The notes beneath the pieces were generated by a model that made no database searches, had not been told where the DNA came from, and saw only the letters and a program-made list of their open reading frames with translations. A program made the position numbers and the translations under genes. A DNA stretch of 64,000 nucleotides from Petaurus breviceps papuanus (lineage: Eukaryota; Chordata; Mammalia; Diprotodontia; Petauridae): positions 12,638,676 to 12,702,675 of the forward strand of contig JAMXIF010001164.1 in NCBI GenBank assembly GCA_028583685.1, written 5' to 3'. Positions 1 to 12,183 of this stretch are shown here, piece after piece (position 1 is the first letter of the stretch; each line of letters starts with the position of its first letter).

Positions 1-499
1 ACATTGAAACCTATGTAGAACTTAGTATGTAAGTCTTGAGAGTTGATTAAAGAACACAAAAATCAACTTGCTTGCTCAGCAAATAGTAAGTTTCAGATGA
101 TGTGTTTGGATCCCTCACTTTTAAGTCCAATACTCCATTCCATGCTGCCTATATAAATTCATACGTGTGTACAGTTATAAATATTTATATAAACAATTTC
201 CTAGTTTATTAACTACATTCATATTTATTCTTCAATTGTGGAAGATGACTTGTTTGAAATGTGAAAATTCTGCTTACATGAAAGGTGTTTGTTGTAATCA
301 GTAAAATATTGATGTCGATTGTTTTAATTTCAACTCCTCTGATGTTTGACAACAGAGATCCAAGAAGCAGTCAGGGTTTCTTTTTTTATGTTAGAAATAC
401 AAAGCTTTTAAAAATGTTTACTCTTCACAAGAGAAATTCAAACCCTCCAAAAATGTGAAAATATTCATTGTTCCTCCTTTCTGAATTATTCCCTTTTGT

Positions 500-720
500 A
501 ACATCTAGGATTCTTCTTCCTCCTTAATCTTAGTGCCTTCCCTCTGGGATGATCTCTAATTTATTCTGTCTATATTTCTTTTGTATATAAGTGTTTGTAT
601 TTTGCTTCCCCCATTATACTCTGAACATTCAGGTGCAAGGACTGGCTTTGCCTTCCTTTGTATCACCAGAAATTAGGAAAGAGCTTGGCACATAGTAAGT
701 GCTTTATAAATGCTTGTTGA
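500..720 (+). repeat. L2 LINE 3' end fragment
   Basis: The stretch ends with the typical L2 tail wording: a line like CTTGGCACATAGTAAGTGC followed by TTTATAAATGCTTGTTGA. It is preceded by the usual CCTTTGTATCACCAG. It is old and diverged. A GA-rich low-complexity patch follows (721-783). Confidence 0.6.
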
Positions 721-1998
721 CAGAGGGAGGGAGAGGAAAAGAGACAGGGAGAGGGAGAGGAAGAGAAAGAGAGAGAGAACGAGCATCAGAATTTTTAAAT
801 GAAACAAAACTTCAGATATTAAGTTTGGTTTGGTTTCAGTAATTCTAAGATGTCGTTAATTCACTTATACTACCACACACTAAATTATTTTTTTTCTTTA
901 TTATTGAAATCTGCCATCTTAGAGTATATATATTTAAAAATATTAATTGTAGAAAAAATTATACAGTATTTTAGCATTTTAAATGAAGGTTCTAATTTTA
1001 GTGTATTTTTAGTGCACAAAGAAATCTAAGAACTGATATTTGTGGAGAATGTAAAGATAGAGAGGGCATTAGAGGTCATCTAGTTTATAGGTTTCTAATA
1101 TTTATTGTTTGTTGTTTCTTACATGTATTTATCAGCCTGGTAAAAACTATGGATCCCCTTTCAGAATGTTTTAAGTACCTGTGTAACAGGGACTATTCTG
1201 CTTCCCCCCAACATCTTTTATACATGTAGTCCCCATTTGGGGTTGGAAACATGCCCAGATGATCTATGATGGAAGGACTAGCTTGAGAGTTTCCAGGGAC
1301 CTGATCCTAGAAGATATTCTGCTTTTATGTGATAGAGGCACAATCACTCTTTCTTTCCAGTGACATTCAGGGAAGAAGGGCTGTTGCACTCACAGCAGCA
1401 GCACCCTGCATTAAGACTGGTGGGGAAAGGTTTCTTCACCTTCTCCTTAGATCCTGTGGCCCTGAATAAAGTCAACAGAATTTTTAGTTTCATTTTAGTT
1501 TGTTCTTTTTAGTTACAGAGTCAGGGAATATAGTCTCCAATCTGGGAACTTGAGTTATGACCATCTAATAGCTCAGAATTCCAGAATAGGTATTGGAACT
1601 GATCCAATAGGAAAGCCCTAAGAAACCAGAGTCCTAGGATAAAAGGCAAAGGAAGTTTTGGATTTGGGACTTGGTGGGTCTAATGGTATGCAGGATTTAA
1701 ACTGTCTGTGAGCCTAATCTCCCTTCCTTTCTAAAAGAATAGCTGGTGCACATGCTTGTATGTATGTATATGGGGTGAAGAGTTATGCCTATTGGACAAC
1801 TGGGGGAAATATCTGTGTGATTCTTCTCACTACATCTTAAAAGGAAATATTCTTTTGTGAAATCTAATCTGACAGTTAAGTGGTTAAATGGAGCTATGGT
1901 CCTCAGATTTCCTAAAATTGGGAAAACATAATCAATGGAGAAATCAGCCAGTGGCAGACATAAGAAACCTTAACTTCCCAAGGGGACTGGAAATCTCT

Positions 1999-2232
1999 GG
2001 GGGGCAGTGAATTTATGATTCCTGAAGTCAGGAGGACCTGAATTCAAATTTGGTCTCAGACACATGCTAGCTGTGTCACCTGGGACAAGTCACTTAACCC
2101 TATTTGCCTCATCTGTAAAACAAGCTGGAGAAGTAAATGGCAAACCACTTCAGTATCATCACCAAGAAAACCCAAAATGGGGTCACAAAGAGTAGGACAC
2201 CACTAATTAACTAAACAACAACAACCACAACA
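1999..2232 (+). repeat. MAR1-type CORE-SINE
   Basis: Shows the tRNA-like head with AGTCAGGAGGACCTGA, the AGCTGTGTCACCTGGGACAAG block, and the MAR1 tail (AGCTGGAGAAGTAAATGGC, GGGGTCACAAAGAGTAGGAC, ending in CAACAACAAC). Nearly full length and moderately diverged. Confidence 0.8.
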
Positions 2233-2334
2233 CAGTTATCAGAACATTTAAAGAAAAAAGGGTCACAGAATCCAGGCTGCAAACATCTGACCCCCTCATT
2301 TACAAATCAGAGTAGGCCTTTGACAAAATCATGT

Positions 2335-2460
2335 ATCATAGATTTAAAGTCGGAAGTGATCCCAGAGAACACCTAGACCAGCTTGTTCATTTTCTATATG
2401 AAGAAACTCAAGCTGAGACAGGTGACTTTTCCAAGATAACATACATAGTAAAAGAGATGA
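2335..2460 (-). repeat. MIR-type fragment, split by a younger SINE
   Basis: Antisense MIR wording (AGAAACTCAAGCTGAGACAG, then GTGACTTTTCCAAG) is followed directly by the SINE at 2466. MIR-like wording resumes after it (about 2700-2960), so a younger SINE landed in or beside older MIR-derived DNA. Confidence 0.45.
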
Positions 2461-2465
2461 TATTT

Positions 2466-2551
2466 GGGGGTGGCTAGGTAGCGCAGTGAGCAAAGCTCTG
2501 GTCCCGGAGTTGGGAGGACCCGGGTTCGGTTCAGGCCTCAGACACTTAAAA

Positions 2552-2594
<43 letters not shown>

Positions 2595-2668
2595 CTAGCC
2601 ATGTAACCTCGGGCAAGTTACTTAACCCCAATTGCCTTCCAAAAGGCAAAATATATATATATATATTT
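2466..2668 (+). repeat. tRNA-derived SINE (SINE1/WSINE1 type) carrying an internal (CA)n
   Basis: Begins GGGGTGGCTAGGTAGCGCAG and runs through the B-box-like GGGTTCGGTTC, CCTCAGACACTTA and the tail TAACCCCAATTGCCTTCC. A 40-bp (CA)n array (2554-2593) sits between the ACACTTA and the TGTAACCT blocks. An (AT)n tail follows (2650-2667). The flanks share a short ATATTTG that may be the target duplication. Confidence 0.85.
2554..2593 (+). repeat. (CA)20 microsatellite inside a SINE
   Basis: Pure dinucleotide array at the position where other SINE copies in the window read ACACTTAACAC. Confidence 0.95.
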
Positions 2669-2959
2669 GAACTTACTTTTTTACTTCAAATTTAACATTT
2701 TTCCCACAATGTAAGATTGAAAGTGATTTACCAAGGGTAACCTCTCAGAGCAGCCATTGAGACCCAAGTCTTTAGGCTCCATTTATTTCTAGGGCCATTT
2801 CTATTAAATCACCTCACAACCACTCTATCATCTACTCTAAGCCTCTTATTTTACCAATGTGGAAACTCATTTGCAGAGAAAAACTGTGATTTGCTCAGTC
2901 ACATGGGTAACAAATAGAAGAGTCACCATTTGAATCATTATTGAACTCCAATTCCTAAC

Positions 2960-5140
2960 ATTCTTTCCATTACATTACAACACACTCCTTCCCACATTCT
3001 TGATTGTCATCTTTCAAGATCTTATTCCTACAAAACCTTTTTGAAAAGCTCCCACTTCCCAAACCAGCTGAAGTATCTTCATCTATAGCACCAACAGAAA
3101 TGATTTGTTTAGTAGCCATTAAATGTCAAATAACTGAAGGAATAATTTCCAATGTGTCACATAGCTTCAGCTATCATGTTGAACATGTTCCATCTGACCC
3201 TGTTTTAGGTTAACTTTTTAATGTTATCTAGTCATTTAGAAGTAATAGAAATCCTTAAACTTTTACAACAGTCAGCCATTTGCAGTGCATTATAGAAAAT
3301 GGTATTTCATTATTTGTCATAAATTACATAGAGCCGTTTTCTACATGATGAGCAAATGCTAAAGATGAGTAAAAGATGAGGAGGACTGTAGCAGTGAAAC
3401 TGATGAACCAAAAGCCATAAGAGAGAAAAAAAATGATAATTGATTTCATTAAAAGGCAGGTTTGTATTTGTGTTATCTTCCCTTTAAATCACTGCCAATT
3501 AAAAAGGGAGCAAGGTAATCTCACCCCCTTTTTCCAACCAAATAATATGGCTATTTGAAAATAGCAAACAAATAACACTAATCCATTTCAAAACCTTCTT
3601 TTTTTTTAATCCTGATGCCAGTGAAAATGATCTAATCTGTGTTTCAAAACAATAAGAAAGAAAAGACTCTTTGCTATTAATACTAATTTAACAGCCAGCT
3701 GTAACACAGTGCTAGAGCCCCTCTGTCTGGTAACAACTAGCAATCAAGTAATATTTTGAGAATAATGAACTAGGATGTGAAGATGGATCTTGATAGTGAT
3801 GTGGAGAAAGGAAAGAAAAACTTGCCAATGGACTGAGGTAGGTGTCAAAAGCTAATTTGGGTTAAAGGTGTATAAACAGATAATATTTAAGATTAGCAAT
3901 GTGAATATGAAGGCATTTCTGACATCTACTTTCTGGTCATTAAAAAAAAAAGTCAGCGATGTCTAGTATGGCACCATATTTTGTTCCTGGCCCTAAATGT
4001 AGGCTAAGAAAGAAATATTACTTTCATTGTATTCATCTTTCCTGTGCTGATTAACACAAATGGGAGATACATAAATTCTCCTGAGTTTATAATGGATCAA
4101 ACGCATGCTCTTTTGTCATCTCTATAATGATACCACAATAAACAGGATCTTAATACACTTTAGAAATCATGACCAGAGAATAATATCTCAGTATGACAAG
4201 GCATACCATTATAAAATATTCTCCTAAAGGATTTTTAATTCAATTTACCTTCTCAACATAGTTACAAACACGTCACAAGGTCATTTATAAGCATTCATCT
4301 TTTACTTCTCTTTCTTACTGAGATCATTATTTCCATGCCTTTTTTGCTATTACAGAGTAGTTAGTTTTTTTAATACCTAAGGATCTATCAATATGATTAT
4401 GACAGAATTAAACATCATCAAAAGATCATGTCTATAGCATATATTGCAGAACACTCTGAAACCATTCCAAATGAAGTCAGTATTTGTAGATTTTTACCTA
4501 ATAGCATAATATTCTTGAATAGACTAGACCATGGGAAACTTTAAATCACATTGCCCAGCATTTAATTAAATATCTCTATAAATGTTAATAAATGTGTAGT
4601 ATACAATCAGCTCTTAAGTTCTATAAAGCTCATTTTATTCTATGCAGGCTTTCAAGAACCTCCATGTTCTAACTGCAGCCTATAATATCCAGCTAAGTCT
4701 CAAAATGAACCCTTAGCTTTGATCAGGGTTTTAATAATCTTTCAAACACTGACTGACAGGTGTGCCTTTCTTCACATTGCTTCTTTCACTTAGAATATCC
4801 TTCACATTATTTTTTGTTTGTTCAACCATTTCCCCTGACTGCTTTACTTCTAATTGACCTTTTTTGAAGGCCTACTTCATATGGAGTAAGAACCATATAG
4901 ATTAGGTATTTGTTTTTTTTTTCTATTTCATAAGTAAGTCTCCCCAATGAAATGATGTGCTTATTAGTAGCAAAGATTGTCTTGCATTGCTGAGTGCATC
5001 CCTCCACAATGCCCAGCAGTGCTAAGCATGGTAGTGACATAGAAGAGACTTAATTGATATTCATTACTACTATTGTTCATTACAGATACACGCATACATG
5101 TACACATACACACAAACACACAGACTCCCTTGAGTACATA
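2960..5140. other. Intronic stretch with no recognised repeat or gene
   Basis: AT-rich unique DNA within NRG3 intron 1. I see no SINE, LINE or coding signature. It is long for a repeat-free stretch in this repeat-rich genome and could hold conserved noncoding elements, but that cannot be judged from a single sequence. Confidence 0.4.
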
Positions 5141-5145
5141 TGCAC

Positions 5146-5408
5146 AAAAGAGGCACCTAGTTGGCAAAATGGATACAATACTCATCCTAGAGTTAGGAAC
5201 TTGTGAATTACAGTCTCACATCAGAAACATACTAGCTGCATGATACTGAGCAAGTCATTGACCTTTATTTGCCTGAGTTTCCTCATTTGTAAAATGGAGA
5301 AAATAGTAGCGCCTAACTCCCAGGGTCTCTGCAAGAATAAAATGATATACCATATCTAAAGCACTTTATAAACCTTAAAGCACTATATATAAATGTTAGC
5401 TCTCATCA
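5146..5408 (+). repeat. MIR/THER1-type SINE
   Basis: Sense MIR order: a diverged head, GAGCAAGTCATTGACCTTTA, TTTCCTCATTTGTAAAATGG, AGCACTTTATAAACCTTAAAG and TATATAAATGTTAGCT. Almost full length, old. Confidence 0.75.
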
Positions 5409-5424
5409 TCACCATCATTATCAG

Positions 5425-5456
<32 letters not shown>
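5425..5456 (+). repeat. (TAC)n microsatellite
   Basis: About ten TAC/CTA units directly after the MIR tail, whose TCATCATCACCATCATTATC region probably seeded it. Confidence 0.9.
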
Positions 5457-6634
5457 TTGATTTTGGTAGAGAGAAGGCCTGAGTTTAAGTAACACTTCTG
5501 AATTATAATGGCTATGTTACCCAGGACAACTCCTTTGATCACCTACTGTTGCTTTGTTAAATCTCTATGATTATAAGTTCCAGGGAAGGTTACCAACCAG
5601 CATGGGGAGAGAGTTTCTTCATCTGAGAGTTCCTAGTACTAAGGAAACCATTGATCCTGGTTCCATTCATTTTCTTCCTCTCTCTCTTCCTTTTTATCTC
5701 CCTTTCTCAATATCATAGACCATACATGTATATGTACATGCATACATATGAACATGAAACATGAACATACGAATAGGTTTGGGACTTCAAAACCTACAGA
5801 GACCCATCTCTCCTTCATATGCCCACAATACATTATATTATTTCTCCATCTATCACTTGTGTTTTAGTCACACAACTCTGTGCTAAACTCACAGAATAAA
5901 AAAGAATTGTAATGTTTGCAAATCTTCCCTGACCATTCTCTTCCTTTATGCTGAGACATTGCCATTTATGAGATATGCAAGATCGCCATCCTGTCACCAA
6001 GGATAAAGGTTTATAACGATACAATAAAGCTGCAAGACATAACTCAGTTTTGTCTCCACACACACACACTTTATGCATGAGTCTTTTCAAAACTTTTCCA
6101 TTAAAATTCTGAAAATGCAAAAGCACACATATCTAAACAATCTTCTTTATTGATGAATTTGGTCTGTTGGATTCACTGCTGCCTAAATAAAAGTTGCCAA
6201 TGTCTTTTAGTCAGAAAAAAATGTGTGAACATACTTATTGCTTCTTTTTTTCTCATAAAGACTCTGCAAAAGAACAGATTCATTTGGAACTGTGAGATTC
6301 AGACAAAGAAAAAAATCTTTAGAAGTAAATTTTTCTCTAGATCAACAAATCCTGGTAGCATCTCTTAGGAGCAAGAACAGAAATTAGAGCACAGAGTTTC
6401 TATTTTATACGTGAGGAAAGTAAAGCTGAATGATAAAGTGAGGTATTTAAACCCACAGAGGTAATATAAAAAGCAAAGATTCAAACTCAGATCCTGATTC
6501 CTAATCCTGTAGTCCTCATTATTTTCAATAATGTGATTTCTGAAGGAATAAGGAATGAACATGTAACTTGATTGGTTTAGGCAACTATCACATGAGAAAG
6601 TTCCCCTTAAAAATGCAAGTCTTTACCCTCACAA

Positions 6635-6740
6635 AAAGGTACACTCCCTGTCTTTTGCCTCTCTGTATCCCCAGCACTTATCACAGTGCCTGTCTCATAG
6701 TCTCATAATGCATGTTTATAGATTGGTTATTGATTGATTG
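6635..6740 (+). repeat. L2 LINE 3' tail
   Basis: Carries CTGTATCCCCAGCACTTATC followed by ACAGTGCCTGTCTCATAG and a TGATTGATTGG end, the recurrent L2 terminal wording. Confidence 0.6.
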
Positions 6741-6744
6741 GTTA

Positions 6745-6885
6745 GAAAGCTGCCTACAACACTGAGATCTTAAGTCACTTGTCCAGGATCATAGCCAACT
6801 TGTGTCAAAGGTAGAATTTGAACTCAGATCTTCTTGGCTTTCATTTTTCTTCTCCATCACTGAATTATGCTGCTTCCTCTAAGGA
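6745..6885 (-). repeat. MIR/SINE fragment (antisense)
   Basis: AAGTCACTTGTCCAGGATCA, GAATTTGAACTCAGATCTTC and a CACTGAATTATGCTGC end match the reverse complement of MIR-type SINEs. Confidence 0.6.
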
Positions 6886-7429
6886 GTCATAAAAAGAATA
6901 ATTTGACTGAGTTCTAGTAAGTTTCTGTGTGTGTTTTTTTAAGGCTTAGCCTAAGGATTCCAAAGTAATTTTTCTTTGCTACCTAGCCTTTATTGCCTAC
7001 TATCTAACCTTTTTTCACCCACAAATTAGGAATTATAACAATTATACTGCATTGTTACAGTGTCATATAAATATGAGTTCCTGTTATCATTGTACACTCT
7101 TACAGATATTTAGGAGACATCCATTAACACTACAAAAACCTACAATTTAAAATCATTCTGGAAGATGCCTAAGTTTGAAAAAGAAAAATAAGCACAATTT
7201 CTCTACCACTTTAAAATTTATAAATCCCTTAATAAAATTTCTCTTTGGATCACAACTCTATGAGATAAGTTTTTTGGTGATATGAGACAGAGTAGGAGTG
7301 TTTAGTCCAGTCATTACATTGAATTTCGATATAAATCAGTATCTACTCTGAAACCTATCTCCTTAGACAGTTACCCAATTCCATAACAGATTGATTTGCC
7401 CAGTTTACATATCTAGTAAGTAATGAGTT

Positions 7430-7575
7430 TCAGGCGTTATCCCCATTTTATAGATAAGTAACCTGAGGCTCAGAAAAGTTGAGTGACTTCCCCAAAGTCA
7501 CATAGTTAGGAAATTTCATGGCTGTCATTCAAATCTACATCTCCTTGACTACAAGTCCATTACTCCATTAAGCAA
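7430..7575 (-). repeat. MIR fragment (antisense)
   Basis: CCCCATTTTATAGATAAGTA, GAGTGACTTCCCCAAAGTCA and a TCCATTACTCCATTA end are antisense MIR signatures. Confidence 0.65.
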
Positions 7576-7739
7576 TCATTAAGCAGGATACTTAAGGCCA
7601 CTGAAGAACACAATCAAAGGTTTTCAATACTTTTACTTTGTATAAATTCCCCTAATTCTAAGGCTACAAGTATAGGGAAAAGGGGAAAATGATACATTAA
7701 AAAAAAACATTTTTGAAGAGCAATAGTCTTTCTAAAGTA

Positions 7740-8300
7740 ATGCCCAACCCTTTTACCAAAAGATAATTAATTGTCATAATTACTTATACTAACTTGCCCA
7801 TTATTAATCTTAAAATAGATCGTAAATGACTCAGCTGACTTTAATAATCAAAAAACATGCGATAAAAAGGGGAAATTAGGGGCATTAGTGTCTTAAATCC
7901 TGTTTTTGAAATCACAACTATGAGGTTTTAAAAAAAATCAAATTTAAAACTAGGTCAGTAATAAAATATACATAAGAACAGAACTTCTGAAATTCTTTTT
8001 GTAAATCCAATTTTAGCAGTCTTTAATGTCTTAATGTAAATAGGGCTGACTTGAGCAACAAATAAAACAAAATAAGAAGGTCAGAAAAGCTAAATAATTC
8101 CTCAATTTAAGAATAAACTGAAATGATGTATATTATACTATAAAGGAATTTTTCTTTAAAATCATTAAAAGTAGTCCTTTATTTCTATATAAATATAGAT
8201 GGCCCAGAATCTAGAATCCTTTAACATTATCCTTTAAATAATCTTTTTAAAAAATGGGTTGGTTCTTGTTTTTACAATCAAGAAAACTAATTTAGCAATG
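7740..8300. other. Repeat-free AT-rich stretch with clustered homeodomain-type motifs
   Basis: Within a few dozen bases (7766-7860) there are TAATTAATTG, CATAATTAC, TTATTAATC and TTTAATAATC, plus TGACTCAGCTGAC (7827-7839), which combines an AP-1/MAF-like site with an E-box CAGCTG. This may be an intronic enhancer candidate or just AT-rich chance. No gene or repeat is seen. Confidence 0.25.
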
Positions 8301-8749
8301 GAATACTTCGTGGTTTAAAATATCTCGACAAAACTTATAAATATTGGTCCAGTAGCTTTTAGGAATATAGAATTCTTACAAGATATAAAGGAGAGCCAGG
8401 AAATTTTGGAGCAAAATGCTATAATGGAATTTGTCATGCACATTTTCAAACATGTAATCATATTTTGATGGATGTATAATTTCATGTTTCACATGTTAAT
8501 ATTCAATGCTGTTATTATCCATAGTTTCATTGAACTTCAATTTACAACATGAAACAACAGAGTTCCACATAGCAGAGTTTAGGAAATGATTGCTTCATAA
8601 TTATTCCATCATGCTTTTTGAGTTAAAAAATAGATTTTCCCCTAATTTACACAAGTGTAAGTAAATTTTAATTTGCATTAAAATACATTTTAATCTGTGA
8701 TTGCCTTGCTGTAGGTACCTTCCAGGGAGGAAACCCTCCTTCTCATGCT

Positions 8750-8790
8750 GGATGGATGAATGGATAGATGGATAGATGAATGGATGGATG
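8750..8790 (+). repeat. (GGAT/GAAT)n tetranucleotide array
   Basis: Interrupted GGATGAAT/GGATAGAT units. Confidence 0.9.
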
Positions 8791-9129
8791 AAAAGAATGA
8801 AACGGGCAAGGGGAAGAGAGAGAAGGAAGGCAGGAAGGGAAGTGTCAGGAATTGCTCTAAGTGCTAGGGATAAAAATACAAGCAAGCAAGACAGTCTGTG
8901 CTTTCAGGGATCTAACATTATAATGGGGAAGAAAACATTTAAAGGGAGTGATAGAAAAAGAATCTATTCAAGGTGGCAAGATGTATAGATGAATAGGAAG
9001 TAATGTGGAGGGCCTAGGTATCCTTTAGAAAATGCTGAAATTCATCTATCAGAGCTAGAGGAAGGGTCCAAAGTCCATGTGGGAAGAAGATAAAGATGAT
9101 GGCTAGACAACAGAAGGCAGGATGTGGAG

Positions 9130-9250
9130 GTGAATTAAAGATCTGTCTGAGACACTGACAGATTAAATGATTTGCCCAGAGGCAGTATGTGTCAGAATCA
9201 AGATCTTCCTCTCCAACCATCTCTCTATCCATTATGGCACACAAATTCCC
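9130..9250 (-). repeat. MIR fragment (antisense)
   Basis: AAATGATTTGCCCAGAGGCA, then AAGATCTTCCTCTCC and a CTCTATCCATTATGGCAC end, in antisense MIR order. Confidence 0.55.
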
Positions 9251-9259
9251 TTAACACTA

Positions 9260-12151
9260 CAATTGATGATATAAATCTTGCAGATTGCAATTGGCTCTTC
9301 TGTATTTTTAAAAGTAACAGTATTAGAGTTACTTGAGGTTCTGAGAGGTAGTAATTCCAATCTTGGTCATAAATCTAATAAGGGTCACAGAGAGGCATGG
9401 AAGAAAGTTTGAGGTCTTCATGACACCCAAATCCAACATGCTATCTACTGTCTCTCTAAGCATAGACTATAAAAAAAACTATAGGGTTCCTTAGAAAAAT
9501 CAAACATTCCTCTGTGGTGTTTGTTAACTTAAAAGGCAGGACTATACTACAACATGAAAATTTGAAAGTGAAAATTGATTCTCAGAAGTGAAGATGATGA
9601 TTTTCATTTTCCTTGGTGAACGAAATGCAAAACAAAAATTAAAATGCAGAGAAGGCTCAACTTTATGGCACTCTACTTGTTCTCACACATTTAAAAAACC
9701 CAACTCCATCTTCAAATACCCCATTCATTCAAGGTACAAGATCAGAAAGCAGAATGTTTTGGCACTGCTAGAGAGTTACAGATATAAAATTTCCCTGGAT
9801 TCTAGAGAGGAAAATAAGTTGTCCCAAGGACCAGATGCATTATATACATAACTCCAGACTAGAATCTATTTTGACTAATTGATTCTTATTAAATTTTGAA
9901 AACTGGGTACTCAGAATAACTGTGTACTCTATATAAAAAAGCATAATTTCAAAACCAATGGGGGGTGTGAATGGGTTAAACAAAGAGAAAAGCATACATA
10001 ATTATAAACTATTAACAGTATTGACTATAAACCATTACATTCACAATGCTCAATTTCCTTAAGGAAGAACTAAATCAATTCTTTTTTTTTTTCCTCCCCA
10101 GGATAAACCATTAATAAATCACAAAAATAATGGAAGCATAGGTAACCAGGTGTTCTTTTTTTTTCTTTAAGCTAAGTGCAGAATAAGCAAGTAGAAGTCA
10201 CGACTTGCGTAGTATAATTGATTAAAGCAGAGAAGACTCATAAGCCTGTATTAAAGCCAAAGGAAATCAAAATATACTCAGGTTGCAGCATGTGCTCATA
10301 AAAAAGCTCTCAATTGGATTTCAGAAGAAGTATTGATCTATAGCTCTGTATCCTCTCTCTTCTTGGCTACCATGTATGATTGGGGTCAGTTACCTCCTAC
10401 AAGAGAGTTCTCTGTGGAAGCCCTGGCTCATGTGGATAAAAGACAAAAATGTAATACTGTATTTTTATTAACAAACTTTATTTGGAAAAGCTTATAGATC
10501 TATTTCTATGAAAGGCTAGACATAGTCAAAACAACAAGTTTAACTGGAAACTTTTAAAATGAAACTCAACCTGATAAGAGTTTTGTATAAACTTAGTGAT
10601 AAAGTTTCACAATATACCACATTTATTCATTAATGGCAATTTTCCTTTTGGCAATGTAAAAATACTTCACAACTTTTCCATTCCATATTGGTTACCAATA
10701 TTCAGAAAAGAAAAACAAAAAAGAACCTTGCTGGTCCTCCAAGTATAAAGCAGAATATCCTATGGGTCATACTTACCTGTCTTCAATAGGATAATTCAAC
10801 CAAAATTTATTGTCTCCACCTACATCTCTTATTCTTTAAATATAAACAAGGGGCATTTCATGTTTAAATTGATCAAACTTTTATATTTCTTAAGCAGTAA
10901 CTTCTTGCATGCTCATATTCCATAAAGGTATTTAAAATCTAAGAAAAAAAATTGATAGTGTCAAAAGGTATGTCTACACATTCCTTGCTCATGGTTCCCC
11001 CTGTCCCTCCCCCTCTGCCTCTGTCCAATGTTGATGCTCTATTTGTACTATGCTCCAATGAAGCGGTGAACACTCTTTGCCTTTGTCTTTTGGTCTAAAT
11101 TGTCTGAACCATGTGTGATTGCCTGACTATGAATACGTAAATGGCTGACCTTATGCTTTAAAGGATTTACCTTTAAAACACTGCAAGAAACTTTCAAAGA
11201 TGGGTGAGAATAAGAATGAGATTGTTCAGGATAGTAGCATGTGCCAGGAAAGAATATATAGTTCAGCCCAGAGACTGAATAAGGAAAGAAGAGCCAATTC
11301 TGATTGTTTCCCTTTTCCTTTCTCTACCTTGGATCTTTAGGCTTAGTCTCTGTGATGAGAATCCCCAGAGAAACTGAATATCTGGCATGCCCAGTTGTAA
11401 AGGCAGGTTTTAGTTCTAAGTGGTGCCAGCTACTACCTCCATAAGCAGCATGTGAATTCCTGAATGGGCTAGACAGCTCTTAGCCTAAGTACTCTACCAC
11501 CCATAGAGAAAAGGCCAAAAGGAAAGTAAGTGTGTTCATTATCTTAAGTGTACCATTCAGCAGAACCCCTTATCAAGCACCAGAGAAGGGGACCACTTTG
11601 TCTTAAAACTCAAGGCACCAGCATTCTTTCACTCAGATAAAAACTACAGATCCATGGCTTTCATTTTTATCATATCCCAAGCTATAAGGAGGCAAAGAAA
11701 GAGAAGTGAAGGATGGAAGCAGGAACTGAGGAAAAAGGAAATATTTTCCCCATGGGACCTAAAGTCACATGAGCAGAGCAGATGAAAGATGTGAATGTGA
11801 GCTAAACTGGTGAGTCCTCAGCAGCAGCAAGGACAACATTGTGCCAAAGCCCTAAAATGAAAATTGCACACACACCCCCTTTTGTGTGTGCATGGATAAT
11901 GCTGCAACCTCAGAAGAAAAAAAGTTGGGAGGGGAGTAAAAGTATAGCACTGTTTCCCTTTCTTTTCTTAAGATTCCAAGACCTATAAATGAAAATCCCT
12001 CTTTTTAAGAAAGCTAGGTCATCTTCCATTAATGATGATATCTGCTGTTGATGGACTCAAAACATGTCTTGTGGTAGGTAAAGGACTCCCACCTTATGTT
12101 CCAATTCAGGTCTTGATTAAATGGGGAAAAGGGCAAAAAACAATAACAACA

Positions 12152-12183
<32 letters not shown>

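Noticed and set aside
1100-1180. Possible hAT-type MITE piece (CCTGGTAAAAACTATGGATC)
   Set aside because: Too short and diverged, and no second end was seen.
5405-5460. CRISPR-like short repeats
   Set aside because: Simple TAC microsatellite after a MIR tail; no spacers, and the genome is a vertebrate.
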